DNA of 64,000 nt from Victivallales bacterium (GTDB lineage: Bacteria; Verrucomicrobiota; Lentisphaeria; Oligosphaerales; Oligosphaeraceae). The stretch spans positions 22,289 through 86,288 of the forward strand of contig JAFXUD010000063.1 of NCBI GenBank assembly GCA_017535315.1, in the 5' to 3' direction. This document shows positions 25,404-36,509 of the stretch, piece by piece. Position numbers and translations under genes: made by a program. Every line of letters begins with the position of its first letter. Positions within the stretch are counted from its first letter, which is position 1. The notes below the pieces were generated by a model. It searched no databases. It saw nothing but the letters and a program-made list of their open reading frames with translations, and was not told the DNA's origin.

Positions 25404-28400
25404 TCAGGGCACACGCTTCCAATGCAATAGTCTCACGCGATGATTCGGGACCTTGAGTTCCCGCAGTTCGGAAGGCGCAAGTTCCTTGCCAGTGAGGACG
25501 TCGGTCACGATGCCCTCCTTGAATGGGGGCTCAATGATGCAGTTTTCCCGTGCGCCTAGATAGTTGCCCAGGAGAATCAAAGCCTCGTCGGTGCTTTTGA
25601 TGCCAGACGCAATCATCTCCGCATTGTCGCATTTAGGCGTGTAGATTTCGCCGTTGAAGATCAGATCCTGGTGGTTGACGACATTCTGCATTGCCTTAGC
25701 GTGATAATAGAAGAAGATTGGACTGATGAATCCGCGCCATGGATAATAGAAGAAGCCCATCGCGCCGTTCATCATCGTCTCGTAGATCATCTGTTCGAGG
25801 TGATAGGGTTCGTAGGGTCCGTAGGTGCCTGGCGTCAGGACTGGGGCGATGATGCGCTGGCTTCTGTCGCTCTGGCAGTCGAAGTTGGCTTTGATCGAGT
25901 TGTGGACCCTGATCTCCTCGCCACTGACATACAGACTCGGCTGGGGGCCTGCAACGAATTGCTTGTTGAGTTCCCACTTTTCAAAGCCTTGATAGCTTTT
26001 GGTCAAGGGCTGGCGGTTATAGTTATAGATAGCGGGCATTTTTATGGAAGCCTGCTGTGCGCCCCGCACCACGGCTTCCGTCAGGTCGCGGTTCAATTCG
26101 ACGCTGAGTATGTCAAGGAACTCCTCCCATGACTTGCCCGTCTTTTTCCAGCGTTCCTGGCAGCGGGTGCAGTTTCGCATGCCTTGCAGCGCAGAATGCC
26201 AGTGCTCAACGTCCCATTGGATGAAGGATGGCTTGAACATGGCCACGGAACGGGTGATTTTGGCCAGCTCGTTCTGATACTCCCTGCCACGGAAGGATGG
26301 ACAGTAGTTGTGCTTCGGGTTGTCGGTCTGGCACCAGACCTCCTCGCTGGGGTTGTTGGCATCACGGTATAGCTCCAGCAGGCCATTGAACCCAATGACA
26401 ATCTTAAGGCCTGCGCGATGCGCCTCTTCAACCGCCGCGATGTAATCAGGTTGGAAATGGTCATTTCCGCCGCGCATGAAGGTATATGGGTAGATTTGCG
26501 CGCCCGTGAACCCCAGTTTGCGCAGATTGTCCAGATAGCCAGGCCAGGCCTTGTCGCCGATTCCCATTCGGCTGAGGACGGTCAGCCCTCGGAAGCTCTG
26601 CGACACTTCAGGCAGGGGCAGCACAACGATGTTCCGCTCCGTGATGAAGGATGGCTTGCCGTTGAGCGTCGCATAAAAGAACGCCTTGCCAGAGGTTTTC
26701 ATTCCCTTGGGGGCCTGGAAAAAGAGCGGCTCGTGTTCCAGCTGGTGTGCCAGCTGCTTGGGATTGTTTGACAAGGCCTTCGTGAACCGTGTATAGGGCA
26801 TGCCCTGCTTTTCAATCGCTTTAGTGGTGACATCGGTGTTGCGGCAGACAATCCCTGCGGGCAATTCAACAACCATCTTCATTGACGCCTTGGTGGCCTT
26901 TGGACGGAAGTCACGGAGCCCGAAGTAATTGGGGGCTGGAAGGTTGTCTGCAATGTAAAAATCGCCATGATAGGAGGGGGTCAGAACACAGCCGTCCGTA
27001 TGCTTTTTCTCGGGGATTCCATCATAGACCGCTTCCGAAAGGGAAGCGGGGTTTTCGGCTTTCAGCACCGCCAGTTCATCGCAATAGAGGTTGCCGCCGT
27101 CTGGCACAACCCGCACCATCACAAAGCGGGCATTGGCGTTGACTGCCAGTTCAAATGGAAAACAGAAGATGTTCTCGTCGTTTTCTTCGAGATAGTATTG
27201 CCGTTTGAAGTCGCTCTGCTCTTTTTCGCCAGGTTCGAGTTTCACCATTGGCGGCGCAGCCTCATAGTATTGAACGCCGTCCTTGCTGACCAGCACGGCC
27301 AGTTTTTTCGGAGAACGCTGGACTGGATTGATTCTGTTGCCGCAGTTAATGCGAATCACGACCTTGCCGACGGGCTCGACTTTCTCCAGGTCAATGATCA
27401 TGTCAATTCCGTTGAAGAAATCCGCATCAATACCCCCGCCTCTGCGCCAGCCGACCGCGTTGCTGTCAAAGCGCATGACATCGTCGCCGCGCACGGTCAG
27501 CTTACCATCCGTCAAGTCAAATCTATCGGTGTTGTTCTGGCCCACCGTTAAGCGAAAATTCGGAGCCACGGAAAAATCCACGGGCCTTCCTGCAGCCAGA
27601 TTGATTTTGCCAGCCACTGCATTCTCCCAGCGTCTGCGGTATTCAACTGTCGTGGGCGTCATGCGTGTCTTGGTGGTGTTCAGCACGTTCTTCGTGGCGA
27701 TGTCAAAGGCGAAGTTCGCCACGCCATAGCTGGCTGCGCTGGCTGGAAGAAGGACGGAAAAGCACAAGGCACTGCCTGGCAATGGCTTCCCTTGCTTGTA
27801 TTGCAGGCAACTGGCGTCCTCAGTCACCTTGACAAGTGCGGAATAGACGCCATCCCCTGCCCGCAGATCTCCGTTTACTCCATCATCGCGTAGTTCGATA
27901 GGCGCTCCAAAGGTGACAGAGGCCATGCTTGATTCAAGAAAAACCTGCAACGGCAGCGCGGAAGGCAGCATGCTGCCAGGCTCCGCATAGTACTCAACGC
28001 GGAAGGAGTCCCCCACCTTCACCACAGGCTTTTCCGCCGTGATGACGACTCCGCCAGTTGGAACCTCCACCGTGCGAATCGCTTTGACGTCATACCAGCC
28101 GCCAGGAGTGTCACCCTGCGGGCCGCGCAGAGTCAGTGCCAGCATGAAATCCTTGTCGGGCAAGGGGAAGGTATTGACACCCTGAAACACGCAGCCACGC
28201 GGTGCCGTAGGTGCGTCGGCATTGCCAATCGACAGGTAATGCAATGGATTTTCGCTCGCTCCTGCGACAAGTTGCAGATACTTCGCCCCCTTGACTGGAA
28301 TGGGGGTTTTGGCAATGCCTTGGTCCGCCTCTCCAGTCTCCCGCAGCCGCAACGCGTCAACCATCACCTCAGCACTGACATTTTCAAGCTGCCATAGAGC

Positions 28401-28487
28401 ATCCCCCTTGTCAAGATTGACCTCAAATGCCGTAACGGATGCCATTACGCCTATAATGCAACCTAACATCAACCATGAACGTTTCAT
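25404..28487 (-). CDS. Secreted multidomain putative glycoside hydrolase with discoidin-like domain
   Basis: 1027 residues, signal peptide MKRSWLMLGCIIGVMASVTAFE. Order seen: N-terminal beta region (about 20-140), a small beta domain with an ELRDDGVNGDLRAGDGVYS calcium-loop look (about 150-270), an F5/8 discoidin-like module (about 295-470, INLAAGRPVDFSVAP to LAVLVSKDGVQYYE), then a TIM-barrel-like part (about 620-960) with RKLGFTGAQIYPYTF, RAGLKIVIGF, FIQWDVEHWHSALQ and a CTRC cysteine pair. Acidic residues in WDVEHW could be catalytic, but no family name can be given. It is divergent to the DUF4838 gene at 28812. Confidence 0.75.
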   Translation of the reverse strand: MKRSWLMLGCIIGVMASVTAFEVNLDKGDALWQLENVSAEVMVDALRLRETGEADQGIAKTPIPVKGAKYLQLVAGASENPLHYLSIGNADAPTAPRGCVFQGVNTFPLPDKDFMLALTLRGPQGDTPGGWYDVKAIRTVEVPTGGVVITAEKPVVKVGDSFRVEYYAEPGSMLPSALPLQVFLESSMASVTFGAPIELRDDGVNGDLRAGDGVYSALVKVTEDASCLQYKQGKPLPGSALCFSVLLPASAASYGVANFAFDIATKNVLNTTKTRMTPTTVEYRRRWENAVAGKINLAAGRPVDFSVAPNFRLTVGQNNTDRFDLTDGKLTVRGDDVMRFDSNAVGWRRGGGIDADFFNGIDMIIDLEKVEPVGKVVIRINCGNRINPVQRSPKKLAVLVSKDGVQYYEAAPPMVKLEPGEKEQSDFKRQYYLEENDENIFCFPFELAVNANARFVMVRVVPDGGNLYCDELAVLKAENPASLSEAVYDGIPEKKHTDGCVLTPSYHGDFYIADNLPAPNYFGLRDFRPKATKASMKMVVELPAGIVCRNTDVTTKAIEKQGMPYTRFTKALSNNPKQLAHQLEHEPLFFQAPKGMKTSGKAFFYATLNGKPSFITERNIVVLPLPEVSQSFRGLTVLSRMGIGDKAWPGYLDNLRKLGFTGAQIYPYTFMRGGNDHFQPDYIAAVEEAHRAGLKIVIGFNGLLELYRDANNPSEEVWCQTDNPKHNYCPSFRGREYQNELAKITRSVAMFKPSFIQWDVEHWHSALQGMRNCTRCQERWKKTGKSWEEFLDILSVELNRDLTEAVVRGAQQASIKMPAIYNYNRQPLTKSYQGFEKWELNKQFVAGPQPSLYVSGEEIRVHNSIKANFDCQSDRSQRIIAPVLTPGTYGPYEPYHLEQMIYETMMNGAMGFFYYPWRGFISPIFFYYHAKAMQNVVNHQDLIFNGEIYTPKCDNAEMIASGIKSTDEALILLGNYLGARENCIIEPPFKEGIVTDVLTGKELAPSELRELKVPNHRVRLLHWKRVP

Positions 28488-28811
28488 CGTGTGTTTCTCC
28501 TGCTTTTTTTCACCTTGATTATCCAGTGATTTAATGTAGCATTAAAAACTTCGTTTTCCATTGGAAAAAGAAGATATTCCGTAACTTGCAACCGTAGGAT
28601 CAACTTTTGTCCGAATATCATCCTTTATATTTTCATTTCTTCAAGAGCCTATGGTATTGCGTAGCTCTGACGCATGATTATGGCACAATCATCCAGCCAT
28701 GACAACCGCAATTATTTTGCCCATGGCGAGTGGCAGAATGATATTGCGCCATTATCTTAAGAGACAACGGTAAAGCAAAACATTCCAACCAGAAAAAGGA
28801 CTGAAAAGATA
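28488..28811. other. Divergent intergenic region
   Basis: 324 bp between two divergently transcribed secreted-protein genes, so it should hold both promoters. AT-rich in the middle (28530-28640). No operator-like palindrome longer than about 7 bp is evident. At 28692-28760 a short plus-strand frame resembles a stray C-terminal pseudopilin-like tail but is too short to call. Confidence 0.5.
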
Positions 28812-31775
28812 ATGAAAAAGCTCCTGTTCGCAGTCGTATTGTTGAGTGCCATCCTTTCGTATGCAGTGCCACCCAAGATGCCTTTCACCATCGAGCCGCT
28901 GATTCCTCGAAAAATCAATGTCGATTGGGATTCCTCGAAGCAGTTTCTCCTCACGGCCAACAACTTCGATATCGTGGAGTGCCAGAATACCCCCACCGTG
29001 AAACTCGCGGCACAGGAGATCGCCGACATCTTGAGCGAGGCGTTTGAACTCCCCGTGAAACCAGTTGCCAAAGGCAGTGGGAAAAAGTACGAGATACGGG
29101 TGGGGGACGCTGAACTGGCCGCCAGTCTGGGCATTGCGCCTGAATCTTTTGACCGTGACGGCTTTGTCATCAAGACTTCTGGAAACAAAATCCTCATCAT
29201 TGGCCGTGACCTGCCTAATAGCAGACCACGCAGCCAAATCAACTCCACTGGCATCAAAGGCGAATGGGGAACTCTTTTCGGAGCATACGATTTTCTGGAG
29301 CGTTTCGTGGGGGTCCGCTACTATTTCCCTGGAAAACTGGGTACGTACATCCCCAAACTGAACCGCAGTGCAGAAGGACTCGAACTGGCCATCCCCGACA
29401 TCGACATCTATGACAGGCCAGACTTCCTTCAGCGCCGCTTCAACGACTACAACCATGGCCGCCGTCCTATCCGCCGCTTCGCTGGATGGGACGGCTCCCT
29501 GAACAAACTCCGCAACCGCATGGAAACGGTCTATATCCCCAACTGCCATGGCCTGGCCAACCTTGGATTCTACTTCCGCTTCGGCGAGACGCACCCCGAA
29601 TACTTCGCCCTGAACGTCAACGGAAAACGGATGATTTCCTGGAAGGAACCCGACCGTGACACCAGCCAAATATGCTACTCAAGCGGCATCAAGGAAGAGA
29701 TCATCCAGGACGCCATCTCCTTCCTAAAAAACGAAGCGCCCTCCGTTCGCGGCATCAAAAACTCACGTGGCCAGGTCTCTTGGAACGGCATCCACAACCC
29801 AGGGATGCCCTGCTTCAACATCATGCCCAACGACTCCGCCTATCTCTGCCACTGCCCCGAGTGCTGGAAGCACTTCTCCCAGGGGCCGCAGGCGACCACC
29901 GACTACTTCTGGCAATTCTTCATCGACATCTGCGACGAGGTGAAAAAGACGGGGCTCCCTGGCTATCTCACCACCATGGCATACGCCGACTACCGCAGGA
30001 TCCCAACCCAGAAGATTCCCGACAACCTGCTGGTCATGCTGGCCATCAGGGGACCGTGGAACGAGTACCTTCCTGACACGCAGGAAAGGGACATGGAACT
30101 GCTCAAGGCATGGAAGGAGAAGCTCGGGCAGAAGACCTGGCTCTGGACCTATCCAGGCAAATACGGCGGCAACATGCCTGGAATCCCCCACACGACCCCC
30201 CGTGCCATCTCCAGTTTCATCAAGCGTGCTCGCCCCTACATCTTCGGCCTTTACATCGAATGCGAAACCGACGTGCTGATACACAACTATCTCACCTACC
30301 ATGTCTTCGGCAAGCTCGCCTGGGACCCCTCCACCGACGTGGAAAAACTGCTGGACGAACACGTGAAAAACCTCTACGGCCCTGCTGCCCAGCCCATGAA
30401 GAATTTCTTCGACTCCATCGAAAGGCACTGGAGCCAGATTGCCTCCAACGTGGTTGAAACCTCCGAGGGTCCCAAGACCATCTATCCATCAGAACTGGTT
30501 TTGTGGAGCGAGATTTACTCCCCCGAGGAGATGAAGCGGCTTAACGGCCTCTTCGACCAGGCGGAGAGGCTGGCAACACAGGACAAAATCGTCCTTGAGC
30601 GCCTCCGTTTCGTGCGGACGGAGTTCATGGAGCCTCTGGAAGCCGAAGCGGAAAAGTTCCGCAAGGTCAACGATGCGGCCCGTGCGTGGCGTTTCCCCAT
30701 GGCGGAGTTCAAGGGCGAAGCCTCGCCCACCGACGACGACTGGGCAGGAGTGGACGGTTTTTATCTCGCTGGGCTCAAGGGCACTCCCGTCGAGGTCACC
30801 ACCATTGCAAAGGCGATGGTCGATGCCAACAACTTCTATTTCCGTTTCGACTGCGAGGAAACGGAAATAGAAAAGATGCAGGTATCCAAGCGTCCCTTCG
30901 ACCAGAAGGAGATCTGGAAGGACTCCGATGTGGAGCTCTTCCTCTCACCCGACGGGGACCGCCAGCATTACTACCAATTGATGATCAATCCCATGGGCTC
31001 CTTGTCCGACCTTGAGGTCAATGGCGGAGCGGAAGACTTTAAGTGGAATAGCAACGCCAAAATCGCAGTGAAGAACATCGATGGCAAAGGCTGGCAGGCG
31101 GACATCGTCCTGCCACGAAGCTCCATGCGCAAGGCCGCCTCTGACGGCGTGCTTGTCGATTTCACCCGCCACAGGGTGCTGAACGAGACAAAGGTCGGCA
31201 CCCCCTACTACTGCTGGAGTCCTTTTGCACGGAGCTTCGGCGACGTCTCGCGCTTCGGCAAGCTCCTTTTCAAGCCTGAAGAGACAAAGAACCTTCTCCT
31301 CAATCCAGATTTCATCCCAGAAAAGATAAAAGGTACCTGGCACATAAGCAAGGGGAACTTGGACAAATCGTTCTTCCTGACGGAAGGCTCCGCCGTCAGG
31401 CTGAACTGCGGCGATACGGTGAACTCTACTCTCGTGCAGTATTTCAAGGATGTCAAGCCAGACACCGATTACGAAGTCAGCTTCTTTGTGCGCATGGATG
31501 AGGTGAAGAAGTTGGAAGGCAAGTGGAGCGGTTTCTACATCCGATTCGATTATAGCAATGGTTCCTGCATGTACTTCCCCGCTGCACCCGTGCAAATGGA
31601 TGGAACCTGCCCCTGGACAGGCTTCTCGTTCAAGGTCCACACCCCCAAGGACTTCAACGCCAACCAAAAGGCCTACATCAATTTCGTCCTGCGCAAGGCC
31701 ACGGGAACCGTATGGATTGACCATGTGAGCCTTGTCGAAATCCCTGCGCCTGATGGTGAAACAAGTTCTAAGTAA
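28812..31775 (+). CDS. Secreted DUF4838 protein with CBM9-like and CBM4-like tails
   Basis: 987 residues with signal peptide (MKKLLFAVVLLSAILSYAVP). About 40-175 resembles the alpha-glucuronidase N-terminal domain (KLAAQEIADILSEAFELPV, GTLFGAYDFLERFVGVRYYFPG). DUF4838 follows (about 190-600) with the conserved cysteine pair CHCPEC, YLTTMAYADYRRIP and the WTYPGKYGG segment. About 620-810 resembles a CBM9-type module (WKDSDVELFLSPDGDRQHYYQ, WQADIVLPRSSM). The C-terminal 140 residues (NLLLNPDFIPEKIKGTW) look like CBM4/9. Role in glycan degradation is inferred from architecture. Confidence 0.85.
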   Translation: MKKLLFAVVLLSAILSYAVPPKMPFTIEPLIPRKINVDWDSSKQFLLTANNFDIVECQNTPTVKLAAQEIADILSEAFELPVKPVAKGSGKKYEIRVGDAELAASLGIAPESFDRDGFVIKTSGNKILIIGRDLPNSRPRSQINSTGIKGEWGTLFGAYDFLERFVGVRYYFPGKLGTYIPKLNRSAEGLELAIPDIDIYDRPDFLQRRFNDYNHGRRPIRRFAGWDGSLNKLRNRMETVYIPNCHGLANLGFYFRFGETHPEYFALNVNGKRMISWKEPDRDTSQICYSSGIKEEIIQDAISFLKNEAPSVRGIKNSRGQVSWNGIHNPGMPCFNIMPNDSAYLCHCPECWKHFSQGPQATTDYFWQFFIDICDEVKKTGLPGYLTTMAYADYRRIPTQKIPDNLLVMLAIRGPWNEYLPDTQERDMELLKAWKEKLGQKTWLWTYPGKYGGNMPGIPHTTPRAISSFIKRARPYIFGLYIECETDVLIHNYLTYHVFGKLAWDPSTDVEKLLDEHVKNLYGPAAQPMKNFFDSIERHWSQIASNVVETSEGPKTIYPSELVLWSEIYSPEEMKRLNGLFDQAERLATQDKIVLERLRFVRTEFMEPLEAEAEKFRKVNDAARAWRFPMAEFKGEASPTDDDWAGVDGFYLAGLKGTPVEVTTIAKAMVDANNFYFRFDCEETEIEKMQVSKRPFDQKEIWKDSDVELFLSPDGDRQHYYQLMINPMGSLSDLEVNGGAEDFKWNSNAKIAVKNIDGKGWQADIVLPRSSMRKAASDGVLVDFTRHRVLNETKVGTPYYCWSPFARSFGDVSRFGKLLFKPEETKNLLLNPDFIPEKIKGTWHISKGNLDKSFFLTEGSAVRLNCGDTVNSTLVQYFKDVKPDTDYEVSFFVRMDEVKKLEGKWSGFYIRFDYSNGSCMYFPAAPVQMDGTCPWTGFSFKVHTPKDFNANQKAYINFVLRKATGTVWIDHVSLVEIPAPDGETSSK

Positions 31776-31827
31776 AGGTTGGGAAACTGCGGAAATACAA
31801 AATCAAATCGTAACTATCCAGAAGGAC

Positions 31828-31858
31828 CGCCAGCGACAAGCCTCTGTCGTTGGCTTTA
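31828..31858. terminator. Hairpin between convergent genes
   Basis: CCAGCGACA and TGTCGTTGG (31830-31838 and 31845-31853) form a 9-bp stem with a 6-nt loop, followed by CTTTAT. It lies between the plus-strand DUF4838 gene and the minus-strand peptidase pseudogene and could end transcripts from either side; the T-run is weak. Just before it, GTAACTATCCAGAAGG at 31810-31825 matches the end motif of the MITE-like element with one change. Confidence 0.45.
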
Positions 31859-31889
31859 TACGATTATTCTGTGCGGTTAAACAGGCTAA

Positions 31890-34800
31890 TCAAAGAGCCG
31901 CCAGCATCCCTTTGTCGGGTTCCTCGAAGATGCGTTGCGAAGAGAAGTCAAGGAACCAGCCTTCCTTGTCCATCACCATAAAAAGATAGGAGTAATCGTT
32001 GCCGAATTGCAGCGTGACCTTAATAAATGTCGCCATCCAGGGTGATGCCGTCGAATGTCTCGCCCATTCCAGAGAAACACCCAAGTTTCCTGATCTGGAC
32101 GACTTTGCCTTCCACGAGGTCAGGATTATCGACCACCTCGAAAACAGCCGTCCAATCCAGTTCTCCCGCGTTCTTCTCCAGATACGTTTTGTTCAGTTCG
32201 TACAGCAGATTCGACCATTGAGGATTGGAACCGTACCAAGAGGTCAGATAGTCCAGTACCATTGCATCAACCTTGTCCGCCGTGTATCCAAGGCTCAGAT
32301 ACCTTTCGGAGAAGTTGATCGTATTGGCAAACCCGATTCCGTGACCGCTGTTGCTGGGTGCGCTCTTGTAATACAATACCACCGCGTCCAGAGCCGTCTC
32401 CACGTTGGCGAGGGCAGTACGGAATCCTTCAGACGTACGGCTGAAACTGGAATCGGCCTTTGATTGGAGGATCAGGTCTTTCAGGTCGGACTGCATCATT
32501 TTGCCTCCTTCATAAAGGCAGCGGCGCTGTGGGGCTGTCACCATGGCATTGATGAGGACGTTCCAATCGTCGATGTTATCACTGGCGCATACGGCCAGAG
32601 CGAGGGCTTCCCGAGAATCGGCCAGACGGGTGTCCGTCACGTCAAGCGCCGTGAGCATGGATGGGTACGGCATATCTTCCGCAGCCCGCACGTTCTGGAC
32701 CATGACCTCTGCCATTTCACGCGCCGTCATATCCGCCGTGATTGTATTGAAAAATGGCAGGTAGGCATAGGTCGCCGCATTCGACATGGACGGTGATTCT
32801 GGAGCCACCATCACCTCCGCGATTCCCGCCATCTGTGTGATCGCAATGTCTGAAGCGTTCAGGCAGCTGTTGAAGATAACGAGCGGGATCTCCCCGTTCT
32901 CTTTCACGACCTCCGACACGTCCGATACCGTAAGATAGGCGTTTAAATCTGGGTCCGTCGTAAAGTCATAGCAGAGCGTGGCGAACTCCTCGCCGTGGTC
33001 CCACAGGACCAGCCCGTAGTTTTCGGCTGGAGACTCTTTCTGCACCCACTTCACGAACCGATCCAGAGTTTCGACGGATCCCGTATCGAGTTCACCCCAC
33101 GATTCCCAGTCCACCGTCAGGGTCAGACCAGAGTCGTGCTTGATCTTGCCCACGCGGGTATCCGTCCACAGGGAATCCCAATCGTATGTGCCGTTCTCCG
33201 TCGGCAACGCGCCTTCCTCCCAGTCCCACGGCACTTCTGGTCGGTCAACCAGCACGTACACGTCGATTTTTTCGTCGATGTTCGCCTGCTGGATTGAGAT
33301 TAGGTCATACAAAGCAGGGCTGTCCAGATCGTTGTCCGCCGCAAAATAAATCATGTAGGTCCACTTCGACTTTTCCAGCGCGATGGCTTCCTCCGAAACG
33401 CTGTCGTCGTCTTTTTGCGTACCGACTTTCACGGTAAGGTATTTACCCCCGACGGGGAGCGACGCTGTGTTGACCGTGTAGGAGCATCCGCGTGAATATC
33501 CAGGGGAAATGTAGCCCAAACTGCAATTTCCAAGAAGAGTGTCCTTGCAATAGACGTAGGCAAACGTCTCCTTCGAGACGCCCGTCCCTTCGTTGGAAAC
33601 GGTAAAGGAGAGGGTGACCTCTCCATTCGGGGCGACATCTCCAAGCGATAGGTTTTCTATGGTCAAATCAGGCGAAACGACTGGTGTGATCCCGCAAATC
33701 GCTTCGTCGATCTGAAGGTCGATCAGTTCCGCCAGCGTGCACCACTGGTTCTGGTCCTCTCCCCATCCGAAGTTCAGGTGGAACATGTTACGGGAGCTGT
33801 CGTATCCGTCCACGACGACCGCATGACTGATGCTATGGAGCGAGACGCCGACGGGTCTGCCCTGAAGTATTTCGTTGACCATGAAATCGCTGTCTGCCAG
33901 TCTGGTGTCGGGATCCACATAGCTATCCGAGCATTCGGGCCAGTTGATGACCGTCATGTACTTGTCAATTACGCTTGATGAATCAAAACCAGCACGGACG
34001 AACAGTTTTTTCCCCCAGAACGCGCCTGTCGAAACCGAAGAATATTGGGCTAGCTGAACCACCCCCGCTGCAAAGCACAATGCGGCGATGCAGTCGGCGT
34101 CTTCCAGCCTGAAATCGCTCAAAAGCCTGTTGACTTCCGCAAAGGAAAGATGTCCAGAGGAGGGCCTGTCGGAACTCTCTATCGTGACATTGGTAGTGCA
34201 TTTGTAGGCATCCGTGTCCTCCAGGGAAAGCGTGAAATCCAGCATTCCTTTTTCGAGCCAGTAATAGATAATCTGCGATGCGGCATTATTGGTACAGCCA
34301 GTAATGCACCGTTCCTCTGTTTTCGGGTCGATGGAGACAATACTTGTTGTACGGATCTTCCTGCGTCCAGTCGGAAGAGTACGAGAGCAGGGTCTTGTTC
34401 TCCGCGTATTTTCCAATATCCTGGTTGCCGTCCACGACGAAATAGGAGAACCCCAATAGATGGTCCAGCATATGCGAGGCCACCGAGACGATCTGCCCCG
34501 TAGAATAGTTCTCATCCAGAAGGACAAACGCGTTGTCGTTCTTGTTCTGATTGTTGCCGTCGTGCGTCTCGGCAACGCCAAAGAAATCTCCGTAATCCGC
34601 GAACGCCGAACTCTGCCCGAGATACAGCGTGGAGTAATCGACATTTTCGGGACGTTTCAGCGTAAAGACGATGTTGTCCTTGTTGTATGCCTTTGAAAGC
34701 GCGGAAACGATGGCCGTCCGCTGTTCCTCCGAAAAACCTGGAACACCCACGGAAAGATTGAATGAGATGTTCAGGTCAGGATTGTTGTAACTGACAAGTC

Positions 34801-36428
34801 CCTCACCGTCGAAATCCAGATAAACATACTGGGCAGTCGGTACGTTTACATTCAGCATCAGGTCACCGCCGTTCAGGCTCAGCGTGTACTCCTTGCCGTT
34901 GATCTGGACGGACTGTTCCGTCGAGATAAAACCGAGCTCCATGACGTCGTTGACGACGGAGATCGTCTGATCAAATCCCGATGCACCCTCCGCAAGTTTG
35001 TAATTCCCAGCTTCCTGTGAATCCGAAATCATGAGTTTGAACGGAAGATTATCTTGATCGGGAAGACTGGTCAGGTTGACGAGCGCAGCACCCGTATTGT
35101 CAGGCGAAATACCTAAAATGTCGAAATACAGCACCGCACCAGCCTCGAATGTGACAGCGCCGTAATCAAAATAACCGAACAGCTTGCCGCCGCTCTGTAT
35201 TTCAACTGAATTCAACTGACCGCCAGATTCGATTTTTAGAATGCCTCCCGCAGCGACGGTGGTATTGGTCGCCGTGCCACCAGATTCAAGGATCATTCTG
35301 CCGTCGGGGTTGACCGCGGTCCTGTCCGCAACCCCGACGATGGAGATATGGAGGTTGCCGCCAGAGGAAACGACAATATCGCATGCCGTGCCTCCAGAGT
35401 TGACATCAAGGGTGCCACCAGAGAAAACCGTGGCGTTGTTCGCCAAGCCGAGGGAAGCAACCGCAAACAGGCCGCCAGAAACAGAGGTATTGTTCAGGAT
35501 GCCGCCGTTGAAGACGCGAAGCTCGCCGCCATTGAAAACCGTGGCGTTGTTTGCGACGCTTTCGCGGTAAAGGCTGAAACTGCCGCCAGAGAAAACGACG
35601 ATATCCTCGGCAACCCCTGGTCCATGACAGAGAGCGTGCCAGAGGAAACCGTGATATTGTTTGCAACCCCTTCGTCGTAAACATAGATCGTGCCGCGATT
35701 CAGCGTAGTATTGTTTACGGTTCCAGTGGTGTCCACATACATGATGCCCCTGTTGACCGTGACGTTGTCCGCCTGACCACCCGCAGAAATGTTGAGCATG
35801 CCGCCTGAATTGACCGAATAATTGGATACCAGACCGTTTTTGATTTCAAAGGCAGACCCGTTGGATGTCCCCACGATCAAGGTGTCCGATGTGACGGTGA
35901 AATCCAAAAGCGCACCGTCGGATATGGCAAGCTCTGTAGCCGTGCCACCAGAAGAGACCGCTATTCTGCCACTGCCGTTGACCGACATCGACAACGTTCT
36001 TCGGGTGCTGTGCCAGAAGAGACCGCTATTCTGCCACTGCCGTTGACCGTGGCTCCGTTTGCCGTGGCACCGTCAAAGATTGTGAATCGACCTCCTGAGG
36101 AGACGGTGGTATTGGCTGCCGTGCCGCCAGGGGAAACTTAAAGATTGCCACCAGATAATACCGTGGTATTGTCCGCGAGACCGCCGACAGACATGCTGCC
36201 ACGGGAGGACACAACAGTATTGTTTGCCATGCCGCCGTGAACAATCTCCATTTTGCCACGAGAGTTGACTATCGTGTTTTCCGCCTTCCCTCCAGAAGAG
36301 ACAATAAGTGTTCCACTGAAATTGACCGTGGTGTCAACCGCCGTGCCGCCTTCGGAAACGTGTAAGCTATCGCGATTGTTCAGGATGATTCCAGAACTTG
36401 TGTCGTCTGTGATTATATAATCTGCCAT
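31890..36428 (-). pseudogene. Decayed AIDA-repeat / C10 (streptopain) / C11 (clostripain) exoprotein gene
   Basis: One ancestral gene of about 1500 codons read in pieces. N-terminus at ATG 36426-36428 (MADYIITDDTSSGIILNN) with AAGAGG upstream and no signal peptide. AIDA-type repeats (SGGxAxNTxV) run to about 35.2 kb. A C10 peptidase follows, with its Cys at 34294-34296 (GCTNNAASQ), its His at 33823-33825 (SHAVVVDGYD) and NFGWG. A C11 clostripain-like domain is next (YMIYFAADNDL, LVLWDHGEE, FNSCLNA). Lesions seen: in-frame TAA at 36138-36140; a partial duplication and shift near 36.0 kb; loss of one G in a G-run near 35617; an extra T near 34343; an extra T at about 32020, beyond which 44 sensible residues continue to TGA 31890. 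Five lesions argue for real decay, though assembly error in repeats could explain some. Confidence 0.85.
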
Positions 36429-36509
36429 AACGAAAAACCTCTTGACGGATGAGAAGGCCAATTACGGTTGAATAATGCTGGATGTAAATATAACGTTATT
36501 TTTTCGTAA

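Noticed and set aside
28692..28760. Short frame HDNRNYFAHGEWQ resembling the tail of a PVC pseudopilin
   Set aside because: Only about 20 residues and no H-x9-DG motif proper; too short to separate from chance.
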